Source: RHLJ01 sp965212165 (GTDB lineage Bacteria > Bacteroidota > Rhodothermia > Balneolales > Balneolaceae). From it: DNA of 64,000 bases. A model generated the notes under the pieces. That model was not told the origin of the DNA. It saw only the letters and a program-made list of their open reading frames with translations, and made no database searches. Made by a program: the position numbers and the translations under genes. This document shows positions 18,971-27,093 of this stretch, in pieces. The stretch spans positions 372,001-436,000 of the forward strand of contig OZ243096.1 in the NCBI GenBank assembly GCA_965212165.1, written 5' to 3'. Position 1 is the stretch's first letter; each line of letters opens with the position of its first letter.

Positions 18971-20215
18971 TTGGCGCGTAAAGAATTTAATATCCCCGAC
19001 ATCTATAAATCGCCAATTATCCGAAAGGTGAAAGAAGCGACTAAGATCACCGATCCCATGAAAAAGGATTTGGAACCTACTCTACTAGATTTTGGTCCGG
19101 TTCAATTTTATATCCCGCGATTCTTTGGCTTTTGTTATGGCGTAGAGAATGCTATTGATATCGCTTATAGAGCAGTAGAACAACATCCCGACAAGAATAT
19201 TTATTTACTAAGTGAGATGATTCATAACCCAACAGTGAATGAAAACCTGCTTGCTAAAGGAATGAAGTTTTTGTTTGATACCGATGGAACCATACGTATT
19301 CCAATTTCATCATTAAACTCGGATGACATTGTTATTGTACCAGCTTTTGGAACTACTATTGAAATTCAAGATCAACTAAAGGAAGTTGGAATTGATCCTT
19401 ATGAGTTTAATACGACATGCCCTTTTGTTGAAAAAGTTTGGAAACGCGGAAAGCAGCTAGGTAAAAAGGAATACAGCTTAGTTGTACATGGAAAGCATCA
19501 GCATGAAGAAACAAGAGCTACTTTTTCTCATAGTGCTGAGCATTCAGCTGTTGTAGTTGTTTTGAATCCTGAGGAAGCTATTATCCTCGCGGAAATTATG
19601 ACTAGTGAACGGCCAGTTACAGATTTTGATAAATATTTTGGCCATAAAGCAACGCCAGGATTTGACCCACACAAAGACTTACATCGTTTTGGGGTAATTA
19701 ACCAAACTACCATGCTTGCGACCGAGACGCAGGAAGTTATGGGTATTTTGAAGGAAGCTGCAATCAAGCTTCATGGCGAGACTGATATTCTAAATCATTT
19801 TGCAGAAACTTCAGATACATTATGCTATGCTACCAATGAAAATCAATCGGCAACATTAACGCTTGCTAAAACCGATGCTGATATTGCTCTAGTTGTAGGT
19901 GGGTATAATTCGTCAAATACCATGCATTTGGTAGAAATTTTAGAGCACTCTTTCCCAACATTTCATGTTCGTGATTCTGGTGAAATAAAATCTGATTCAT
20001 TAATCAAGCACTTCGATCAATGGAAGAAAGAAATTTTCGAAACCGAAAACTGGCTACCTAGCAATAAAACACCTTTAAAAATCGCGTTAACTTCTGGCGC
20101 ATCTTGTCCAGACATTTTGGTTGATGAAGTATTACTTCGATTACTTGAGTTTTTTGATGGAGCTAAAGAAATAGATGATGTAATTGCTCCATTCGAATTA
20201 TCTGCTGAAAATTAG
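18971..20215 (+). CDS. ispH: 4-hydroxy-3-methylbut-2-enyl diphosphate reductase (long form)
   Basis: 414 residues from a TTG start at 18971. The three iron-sulfur Cys are in FCYGVENAID (near 54), NTTCPFVEKVW (near 147) and DTLCYATNENQ (near 284). The substrate His regions HNPTVNENL and VHGKHQHEE, and NQTTMLATET, are intact. IspH makes IPP and DMAPP in the last step of the MEP pathway. Typical bacterial enzymes are about 310 residues; this one has extra N-terminal and C-terminal segments like the longer cyanobacterial/plant-type subgroup. Confidence 0.95.
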   Translation: MARKEFNIPDIYKSPIIRKVKEATKITDPMKKDLEPTLLDFGPVQFYIPRFFGFCYGVENAIDIAYRAVEQHPDKNIYLLSEMIHNPTVNENLLAKGMKFLFDTDGTIRIPISSLNSDDIVIVPAFGTTIEIQDQLKEVGIDPYEFNTTCPFVEKVWKRGKQLGKKEYSLVVHGKHQHEETRATFSHSAEHSAVVVVLNPEEAIILAEIMTSERPVTDFDKYFGHKATPGFDPHKDLHRFGVINQTTMLATETQEVMGILKEAAIKLHGETDILNHFAETSDTLCYATNENQSATLTLAKTDADIALVVGGYNSSNTMHLVEILEHSFPTFHVRDSGEIKSDSLIKHFDQWKKEIFETENWLPSNKTPLKIALTSGASCPDILVDEVLLRLLEFFDGAKEIDDVIAPFELSAEN

Positions 20216-20276
20216 TATAAGAAATCGTTGCTAATTCCCAAAAAAGTTCAGATTGACTTCCTCTAACAACTAAATA

Positions 20277-21293
20277 CTAATTCTGATCAACTACACTAAA
20301 GTACGCCACAGCTTTTGGTTGAAAACTTCGGAGTTTGATTTGAAACTGAGTAGCAATCAATTCAATATCGGGAGTTACGAAACCAGTAGAATCTCGTTGT
20401 ATTTTTGAATAGGGAACATAGGCTTCATATGTGCGTGTGTTCTGAATCTCTGTATATTGTTCAAGAGGCACATCAAAACGAATAAGTACTGCTGAAGGAT
20501 TATAATTGATAACTTGTCCACGCGGTAAGCCCCTGGTTCTGATATAGACACTTGCCTCACCTTCAGTAAATTCTGATACATTAGCAGAAAGTGTAATCTC
20601 ACTTATTGAAGGCTCAATCAATGGATCTAAGGACTCAATTAATACTGTTGATTGTATATCATCTCGTACATTCTGTAGCACTAAAGTATCTGGAATAACC
20701 CATTCCGAGATATCAGAAACTTGAGATAATGCACCAGTAATAGTTAAGCTATCTGGTGTTATTTTTGTTTCACCAATTAGTCCATAACGAGTCGTAAATT
20801 GAATATCTGTATGTAATCTGATTGGGATTTTTTTAGAAATTCTTGGTTCCAGTCCGATGTTTATCAAAAAGGGTTGTACTTTTAAAACAGATACATCCTG
20901 CTCAACTGTAAATCGTTGCCGAACTTGGTCGAATAAATTTACTTCTCCTTCAGTAATATCGATTAATACACTTGGTGGATTATTAAAAAGATTTACAAGC
21001 TTCCATCCGTCTCCACTTACATCTACTTGAACAAACTCTGGAAGATCTTCAACTAGTGCCATCTCTGGAGGAATATTTCCCGATTCAATAGGAACATTTA
21101 TACTAATATTATAATCACCATTCAGGTTTACAATAAACCAGAGACTCATGGCCATAATATAAGCCACTACAAAAACAGCAATACGTTCTCGCCGAGCTGA
21201 ACGTGCATCATCGTCGGTTATTCCCGGTGGGATACCAAATTTAAATGCTCGTTTTAAACGTTCAATAACTTGTTCTGAAAATTTAGCCGCCAT
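20277..21293 (-). CDS. YbbR-domain membrane-anchored protein
   Basis: 338 residues. A short cytoplasmic N-terminus, rich in Arg, is followed by one membrane helix (about 32-54, VFVVAYIMAMSLWFIVNL). After that come beta-rich repeats of the YbbR type (IPPEMALVEDLPEFVQVDVSG, RISKKIPIRLHTDI, LTITGALSQVSDISEWV) facing the periplasm. YbbR proteins (CdaR in Firmicutes) regulate the diadenylate cyclase CdaA, but no cdaA is next to it here. It follows dciA by 35 bp on the same strand, so it is likely the last gene of a recF-dciA-ybbR unit. Confidence 0.75.
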   Translation of the reverse strand: MAAKFSEQVIERLKRAFKFGIPPGITDDDARSARRERIAVFVVAYIMAMSLWFIVNLNGDYNISINVPIESGNIPPEMALVEDLPEFVQVDVSGDGWKLVNLFNNPPSVLIDITEGEVNLFDQVRQRFTVEQDVSVLKVQPFLINIGLEPRISKKIPIRLHTDIQFTTRYGLIGETKITPDSLTITGALSQVSDISEWVIPDTLVLQNVRDDIQSTVLIESLDPLIEPSISEITLSANVSEFTEGEASVYIRTRGLPRGQVINYNPSAVLIRFDVPLEQYTEIQNTRTYEAYVPYSKIQRDSTGFVTPDIELIATQFQIKLRSFQPKAVAYFSVVDQN

Positions 21294-21328
21294 GAATTGA
21301 ATATAGAGTCCGGCTTTGGTTTATACAA

Positions 21329-21622
21329 CTATCCACGGACGATAATATCTCCAACTGCTTGTCCTTTTACTTTTGCATTAAGTCGCTTTGCAATTGAGAA
21401 TCTATTTGCATGAATTTCGTGTCGCCATACTGGATTTTTAACTCGACAAACTAACTTATCTCCTTCAAAGTGTAAGTCTTCCGTTTGCGATGCGATCCTC
21501 TCACCTACAACAGCTTCCCAAGCTGATAATATGATCCCTTGTCTCAGTTTCTTTTTCTGTGGAAACTTCTCGAGAAAATCTTGGAGTGCTGAACCTATTG
21601 ATTTTGGCTTATCAAATCTCAT
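21329..21622 (-). CDS. dciA: DciA-like (DUF721) protein, putative replicative helicase loader
   Basis: 97 residues. The DUF721 pattern is clear: SAWEAVVGERIASQTEDLHFEGDKLVCRVKNPVWRHEIHANR, with the conserved W-x-x-x-V-G and the strand/W-x-x-E motif. DciA proteins interact with DnaB helicase and replace DnaC in most bacterial phyla. The start ATG overlaps the recF stop by 4 bp, which indicates translational coupling and strengthens a role in replication. Confidence 0.85.
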   Translation of the reverse strand: MRFDKPKSIGSALQDFLEKFPQKKKLRQGIILSAWEAVVGERIASQTEDLHFEGDKLVCRVKNPVWRHEIHANRFSIAKRLNAKVKGQAVGDIIVRG

Positions 21623-22761
21623 ACTTCAGATTCTGTTACATCAATAATATTTGCATCATTTACTTTATAGAACCTATTCCGTTCTCCTTCAAAATGTACG
21701 TAATTCTCAAATGGAATGGGGTTTGCCGCAGTGATAAAAGTTTGCCCTTTATGCTCTTGAAGTGCTTTAAGTAAAATCTCTGTTTTATGAAGGTCTAAAT
21801 CCCCAAATACATCATCGAGCATAAAAATGGGTAGGTCGTCTAACTCATCAGAATAATAATGAAGTTGAGCTAGTTTTAATGACAAAGCGAATAGTCGATG
21901 TTGCCCTTGTGAACCAAACCTTCGCAACTCAAATTCATCTAAATAGAAAACGATTTCGTCGCGGTGAGGTCCGACTAGGGTTTGCTCTCTTTCCAATTCT
22001 TTTTCATGATTCTTTTCAAGCTCTTCATAGTAAAACACTTCAATTTCTTTTGGATCTACTGAGGGTTCACAAAAGGTTTGATACTCAAGACCTGTCTTTA
22101 AATTCATACCAGATATCATAGCGTAATCTTTTGCTAAATATTCTTTGAATTTCTCAAGCACTTCATATCGTTTAGCAACAATACGAGATCCAACTTCTAC
22201 CAACTGTTTATTCCATGGTTCTAAATACATCTCCAACATATTTCGAGCATTACGATAATCTTGTAGCAGAGTATTTCTTTGCTTCCTAATACGTCTATAA
22301 TCCAATAAATCCCTCAAATAACTATTTGAGATTTGACTAATAAAAGAATCCAAAAATGAGCGTCGTTCAACCGGTCCTTCTAAAGTTAGTTTTTTATCAT
22401 CAGGTGAAAGAACTACTACAGGAACCATCCCGATTAAATCTGATAGGCGATCAAGTGGCCCATCATTTACAAATATCTTTTTCCCTTCTCCCCTTGAATA
22501 CGAACAGCTTACATCGAATTCTGCTCGAATTTGTCCTTCAAAATTACCTTTTAGCATAAAGTAACTTTCGCCTTGATGGGTAACATACATATCCGAGCTT
22601 GATACAAAACTTCGCGACATACAAAGATAATGAATTGCATCTATCAGACTGGTTTTGCCAGCTCCATTCGGTCCTGTAATAACATTTAGGTGTGGTGCCC
22701 AATCAACTTTATTCTTTTTATGGTTTCTAAAGTGAAGGAGTTCCAAGCTTGTAATCAACAT
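21619..22761 (-). CDS. recF: DNA replication and repair protein RecF
   Basis: 380 residues. Walker A GPNGAGKTSLIDAIHYLC lies near residue 30, the ABC signature region RRFGSQGQHRLFALSLKLAQ near 300, and Walker B PIFMLDDVFGDLD near 330. RecF loads RecA at gapped DNA with RecO and RecR. Its neighbour is dciA rather than the classical dnaA-dnaN. dnaA lies about 12 kb away. Confidence 0.97.
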   Translation of the reverse strand: MLITSLELLHFRNHKKNKVDWAPHLNVITGPNGAGKTSLIDAIHYLCMSRSFVSSSDMYVTHQGESYFMLKGNFEGQIRAEFDVSCSYSRGEGKKIFVNDGPLDRLSDLIGMVPVVVLSPDDKKLTLEGPVERRSFLDSFISQISNSYLRDLLDYRRIRKQRNTLLQDYRNARNMLEMYLEPWNKQLVEVGSRIVAKRYEVLEKFKEYLAKDYAMISGMNLKTGLEYQTFCEPSVDPKEIEVFYYEELEKNHEKELEREQTLVGPHRDEIVFYLDEFELRRFGSQGQHRLFALSLKLAQLHYYSDELDDLPIFMLDDVFGDLDLHKTEILLKALQEHKGQTFITAANPIPFENYVHFEGERNRFYKVNDANIIDVTESEV

Positions 22762-22803
22762 GCATCAATAGTAGCAATAAATGATGCGGAATTAAATGTT
22801 GAT

Positions 22804-22887
22804 TTTAAAAAAGCCCGTCGGTTTTTTATCCGGCTTGTCTCTATTCATCGGGTAATGATTCACTTAATTAGATGGATCCCCGACGGG
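22804..22887 (-). terminator. Probable terminator for the 159-residue gene upstream of recF
   Basis: CCCGTCGG (22814-22821) is exactly complementary to CCGACGGG (22880-22887). On the minus strand the second arm is followed by GC and six T. The loop is unusually long (58 nt) and holds smaller pairings, so the element may be more than a simple terminator. Confidence 0.6.
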
Positions 22888-22899
22888 TCTTTCGTTGCG

Positions 22900-23379
22900 T
22901 TACTTTATATAGTTTTTTGGCTTTAGTTGTAATTCAAAAAAGCAGTTTTGATTTTGATCCTTTTTGGTATAGCCAATTAATCTCAACTGTTCACCCCGAG
23001 TATTCTTTGTATCTTTTTTTACTAAAATTAAATTTGATGAGTCCACTTTTATGCAATCATCAAAACGTCGATCGAAAAAATATATATCCCACTTTTGTGT
23101 AATATTTTCTACCCCTTTAAAACAAATATGTCCTACAGCTGATGGATCACTGTTTTCTAAGTTAATAGGTATCACTAATTCTTCACCTTCGTTTTCAGGT
23201 ATCGAATTGATCGACACCTGGCTATTCTGTAGAGGAGAAGTGATTCCAACTAGTATATATTTACTAGTAAGTGAATACCCCATAAATGCTTGATGAGCAC
23301 TAAGATCGGTAAACTCAATGGTCCAGAGTTCCGATTTTGTTTTTAGAGCTTCAGCAACTTTTGCAGTAATTAATTCCAT
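22900..23379 (-). CDS. Uncharacterised protein, remote paralogue of the 25398-25868 product
   Basis: 159 residues from ATG 23379 (a further in-frame ATG lies at 23394; the inner one matches the paralogue's N-terminus). No signal peptide or membrane helix is seen, so it should be cytoplasmic. I recognise no named family. It shares with the other protein the pattern W-x-I-x-x-T-D near residue 20, an I-x-SP segment near 48, a hydrophobic strand followed by W, D-x-R-x-D in the middle, and FFEL-x-L at the end, with almost equal length (159 and 156). Predicted content is mainly beta strand. It is divergent from the TPR/LuxR-type gene. Confidence 0.7.
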   Translation of the reverse strand: MELITAKVAEALKTKSELWTIEFTDLSAHQAFMGYSLTSKYILVGITSPLQNSQVSINSIPENEGEELVIPINLENSDPSAVGHICFKGVENITQKWDIYFFDRRFDDCIKVDSSNLILVKKDTKNTRGEQLRLIGYTKKDQNQNCFFELQLKPKNYIK

Positions 23380-23717
23380 AAGTACGTAATGCATATTTAG
23401 ATTATCACTACATGTAATCTAATTATCGTTTGGCACTTATTATCACTTAGTAGATAAATTGTAGAGATAGATTTTAACTTTTCACGCCCAATTATTAAAA
23501 ATCGAGTTTTATAGTTGAAATAATTTTTACTCTTATTTAGAATCTAACTATCTAATAATTAATGTTTAAAGCATTAAAAACCACTTTTTATCCATTCCAC
23601 TCAAAATTTAAAAAAAAGAATTTTGTAGAGACTTTGTAGAGATTCTAAGCGTCCTTTTTTTAGATGAAATTCAGTATGATATGATGTTATTAATATAAAC
23701 TCACTAACTATCTAGCG
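23380..23717. promoter_or_regulatory. Divergent intergenic region with three TTGTAGAGA sites
   Basis: This 338-bp very AT-rich gap separates the 159-residue gene from the TPR/LuxR-type regulator. TTGTAGAGA occurs three times: at 23459-23467, 23623-23631 and 23634-23642. The last two start 11 bp apart, one helical turn, and lie about 80 bp upstream of the regulator start. This is the layout expected of a dimer-binding operator. That the regulator binds its own promoter is inference. No reading frame of note lies here. Confidence 0.5.
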
Positions 23718-25388
23718 ATGAGAATACTCTACATTGTTTTTTTACTGATCTTGAGTTCAAACTTCTTCATAAAAGCATTTGCTCAATCAGAAAGCATTCC
23801 ATCTTTGATTAAAAGCCTTGAACTATCTAAAGAAGATACCACTCGTATTAATATCCTTATTACTATCTCAACAAATTATAATCAGACTAATCCCGATTCA
23901 GCTGAATTTTATGGGCTGAAAGCATTCAATTTAGCTACTTATAGCACAAGCTTAATTCATAAAGTAAAAGCTAGTATCCATTTAGGTAGAGTTTATATAC
24001 GAAAGGGATCATATGCCAAAGGCTTAGAGTCATTCTTACTTGCTCTTGAAACTCTAGATCAACTTCCTGAAGAAATAAAGCTGCGAGCAGCGACTCTCCG
24101 AGGTGTTGGAAATATTTATTTCATTCAATATAAATATGATGAGGCCCTTAGCTTTTACGAAGAAGCTCTTGAGTATTTTACTTTAGTAGATGATGAACAA
24201 GGTAAGGCTTTAGTTTATGGTAACTTTGCGAATGTTTATTATGAAACTTTTGAATTAAGTCGAGCTCTCGAGTATTATAAAAAGCAACTTTCAATAAGTA
24301 ATAGAATTGGGTCTGAGATGGATTTAGCATCAACCTATTTAAATATGGGTATGCTTTATGAGACTATGGATTCACTTAGCCAAGCGATAGATTTTAGTCG
24401 AAATGCTCTAGAAATTGCTGAACGGAATAATGCTTTGGTTATGATGACTTACCCACTTAAAGTTTTAAGCACTGTATCACGAAGATTAGAGAACTATCCT
24501 CAAGCAATCGAATATGCTCAACAAAGTTTAGACCTTGCCACACAACTTGATATTATTTACGAGATGAAGGATGCTCATCTGAACTTAGCTGATAGCTATG
24601 AAGGAGTTGGTCGGTATAAAGATGCTTATTTTCATTATAAGTCTCATAAAGAACTTAATGATTCACTATTAAATGAAGATGCTAATACACGATTAGCTGA
24701 AATGAGAGCAAAATATGAAAGTGAAAAAAAGGAACAAGAGATAATTGTCTTAGAAACAGATAATGAACTCCAGAAAACAAGAATTGCTGCAATTTCTAGC
24801 TCTTTAGGTTTAATAATTGCTCTTTTTATAATTGGTGTCATTTGGTTTGCCACTAAAAAACGGAAGGAAGTTGCACTTCTAGAAAAGGATAAGGTGATTG
24901 CAAAGTCTGAGGAAAAATTAGCGAGAGAAGAACTTGCTAATTCTAGATTACGGGAAGAAAACCTTCAAAAAGAGTTAACCAATTATGCACTTCATATTGT
25001 AGAAAAAAATGACTTTTTAGAAGGTCTTAAAACTGAAATGGCTGAAGTTAAATCAACAGTCAAAAGTAAAGAAGCATTACAACATATTAACAGCTTGGGT
25101 TCAAAAATTTATAGAAATATGATGCTTAATAAAGATCGCCAAGAGTTTGAACTTCAAGTTGATCAAGCTTGTGACGGTTTTTTTAAAAATTTAGAACGAA
25201 AATTCCCAACGCTTACATCTCAAGAGAAAAGACTTGCTGCGTTATTAAGATTAAATTTATCGTCGAAAGAAATTTCTGGGATTATGAGTATATCACCAAA
25301 GAGTGTAGACCAAGGTCGCTATAGACTTCGAAAAAAATTACTTCTCAAAAAAACTATAAATCTATCTTCTTTTTTGAACCAAGTTTAG
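23718..25388 (+). CDS. TPR-repeat transmembrane regulator with C-terminal LuxR-like helix-turn-helix
   Basis: 556 residues. A signal sequence (1-23, ending AFAQ) precedes about six tetratricopeptide repeats (about 40-330, for example YDEALSFYEEALEYF, YPQAIEYAQQSLDLA). A membrane helix (about 356-380, SLGLIIALFIIGVIWFA) is followed by a coiled coil. The C-terminal LuxR-type helix-turn-helix includes LTSQEKRLAALLRL and LSSKEISGIMSISPKSVD. The repeats would face the periplasm and the DNA-binding domain the cytoplasm. This one-component architecture is common in Bacteroidota and mostly uncharacterised. It is flanked on both sides by members of one small-protein family, which are its most likely targets. 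Confidence 0.88.
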   Translation: MRILYIVFLLILSSNFFIKAFAQSESIPSLIKSLELSKEDTTRINILITISTNYNQTNPDSAEFYGLKAFNLATYSTSLIHKVKASIHLGRVYIRKGSYAKGLESFLLALETLDQLPEEIKLRAATLRGVGNIYFIQYKYDEALSFYEEALEYFTLVDDEQGKALVYGNFANVYYETFELSRALEYYKKQLSISNRIGSEMDLASTYLNMGMLYETMDSLSQAIDFSRNALEIAERNNALVMMTYPLKVLSTVSRRLENYPQAIEYAQQSLDLATQLDIIYEMKDAHLNLADSYEGVGRYKDAYFHYKSHKELNDSLLNEDANTRLAEMRAKYESEKKEQEIIVLETDNELQKTRIAAISSSLGLIIALFIIGVIWFATKKRKEVALLEKDKVIAKSEEKLAREELANSRLREENLQKELTNYALHIVEKNDFLEGLKTEMAEVKSTVKSKEALQHINSLGSKIYRNMMLNKDRQEFELQVDQACDGFFKNLERKFPTLTSQEKRLAALLRLNLSSKEISGIMSISPKSVDQGRYRLRKKLLLKKTINLSSFLNQV

Positions 25389-25397
25389 AACAGTATT

Positions 25398-25868
25398 CTA
25401 ATTATTCTTTCTTTGAAGGTGTAATTCAAAAAAAGATGAACCCTTTTCAAGCGCTCCTTCAACAAAACCCATGCTCGAAAGTTTATTCAATTCAATAGTT
25501 GGACTTACTGAGAAATCTGTTTCTTCTTCAATCTCATATACTTCATCTATTCTATTGTCTTTGATCGATAATTTCCAGTTTTGGAAAAAAGGCTTGGAAG
25601 CTTTTATTAAAAGTTTAGCTATTTTTGTTTGGTCAATATCTTGGAAATTCAATGCAATAACTACATTTCTAATCGTATCTCTTTGAATAGTATTGTAAAG
25701 AATAGACTTCTCACCAAATGGTGAAATTATATCAGTAGTGATATATGTATCAGTAATCTGATGACCAAAATTGAATTTATTCAAACTTGGATCAGTTAAA
25801 ATGATCTCCCAATTACCATTCTTTAAAGAAGGAGCATTCCCAACCTTAATGGATTGAACTTCTTTCAT
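25398..25868 (-). CDS. Uncharacterised protein, remote paralogue of the 22900-23379 product
   Basis: 156 residues, no signal peptide or membrane helix. No family is recognised. Resemblance to the protein on the other side of the regulator is seen in NWEIILTD near residue 20, IISPFG near 48, a V-I-A-L-N-F strand followed by NWKLSIKDNRIDEV in the middle, and SSFFELHLQ at the end. The gene converges on the TPR/LuxR-type gene, with only 9 bp between the stops. Absence of a signal peptide suggests a cytoplasmic role. Confidence 0.7.
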   Translation of the reverse strand: MKEVQSIKVGNAPSLKNGNWEIILTDPSLNKFNFGHQITDTYITTDIISPFGEKSILYNTIQRDTIRNVVIALNFQDIDQTKIAKLLIKASKPFFQNWKLSIKDNRIDEVYEIEEETDFSVSPTIELNKLSSMGFVEGALEKGSSFFELHLQRKNN

Positions 25869-25943
25869 TGATACCTTTTTTATTGCTAACTAATTGAAGA
25901 TGATAATTAAAAACTAGATCAATTAATAGTAGATGAACACTAA

Positions 25944-27023
25944 CTATTTAATCAATAACATTTTACCTGATGCAAATGCTGTACCTGCTTTAAGCTGATA
26001 AATATAAATACCTGAAGATAAGTTAGATGCATCAAATGAAACCGTATGTTTCCCTTGAGATTGTTGTCTTTGTACCAAGGTGGTTATCTCACTACCAGTT
26101 ATATCAAACACTTTTAAGGAAACAAACCCAGGACTAGTAAGAGCATATGATATTTGGGTACTAGGATTAAATGGATTAGGATAATTTTGATACAAAGTTA
26201 TTTGCTTTGGTACATCAAACCCAATTTCATTCGATATTGCTAAACCTTCAAAATAAGCTCTTCGAATTAAAGTAGTATCGTGAACAAATGGATTCCTATT
26301 CCCTTGAAACCCTTCTATTTCTATACTTCTGGAAACTTCTATGCTATCAACTGGGTCTGCATCATGCCATGTTAAAAGCACATCTTTCATATTCTCAAAA
26401 AATGCTGCGTTATCAGTACCATCTGAGGTGATTGAGTTATTATCCTGATATATGGTCCAAAAATAAAACATAGCTCTTGCAAGATTTCCTTTATGATCTT
26501 CTCTTGGCTCGAATGAAGTATTGCTTAATAATTCACTATAGTCATCAATATTCTCAGTTGGAATAGAACCTTGATTTGAATTATTACTCCACCAACTATC
26601 CGTTTGTTCATCTGGGATTTCATCAAACATAAAATTACTTCGGGCACCATTCACATCTACACGTGTTGGAAATAGATGATGTATATCACTTCTCATCGGG
26701 CTATCCTGATCAAAGAAACTCTGTGGCCATGAATGTTCGGTATTGAAGTCATTAGCTGCCTGACTTCCTTGTGCATCTTGTCGATCAGTAAATTGGATAG
26801 AATAACCAGTATATACACAGGTTATAACTCCACTTTTTCCATCAATCTCTTCAAACATAGCATCTCTAGCTGCATTATAACTTAATGAGTTTGTAACAGT
26901 GTAGTTTTCCTGCAAGTAATCAATTAATGCTGCTTTTGTTAATGACGGCGCAATTAGATCATCTTGAGCAAATAGCGGTAGAGATAAAAATAAGGAGAGT
27001 AAGAGAAGTAAGATTTTCTTCAT
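25944..27023 (-). CDS. Secreted endonuclease I (EndA family) with T9SS-type C-terminal sorting domain
   Basis: 359 residues. Signal peptide 1-19 (ends LFAQ). The catalytic region of the endonuclease I family is clear: FNTEHSWPQSFF near 95, then SDIHHLFPTRVDVNGARSN, with the HNH-like His and metal-binding Asn. The last 85 residues are a beta-sandwich sorting module starting YQNYPNPFNPST and ending SGKMLLIK. It should degrade extracellular DNA for phosphate and nucleosides. It is followed on the genome by another T9SS-type gene transcribed in the same direction. Confidence 0.93.
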   Translation of the reverse strand: MKKILLLLLSLFLSLPLFAQDDLIAPSLTKAALIDYLQENYTVTNSLSYNAARDAMFEEIDGKSGVITCVYTGYSIQFTDRQDAQGSQAANDFNTEHSWPQSFFDQDSPMRSDIHHLFPTRVDVNGARSNFMFDEIPDEQTDSWWSNNSNQGSIPTENIDDYSELLSNTSFEPREDHKGNLARAMFYFWTIYQDNNSITSDGTDNAAFFENMKDVLLTWHDADPVDSIEVSRSIEIEGFQGNRNPFVHDTTLIRRAYFEGLAISNEIGFDVPKQITLYQNYPNPFNPSTQISYALTSPGFVSLKVFDITGSEITTLVQRQQSQGKHTVSFDASNLSSGIYIYQLKAGTAFASGKMLLIK

Positions 27024-27093
27024 TGTAGTAATTTATTTTTTTTGTGATACAATTTCCCTACCTACAATTCATTATATATAACAAATAAAGGTA

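Noticed and set aside
20277..22761. Cyclic di-AMP signalling locus
   Set aside because: Only the YbbR-type protein is present; no diadenylate cyclase gene is adjacent.
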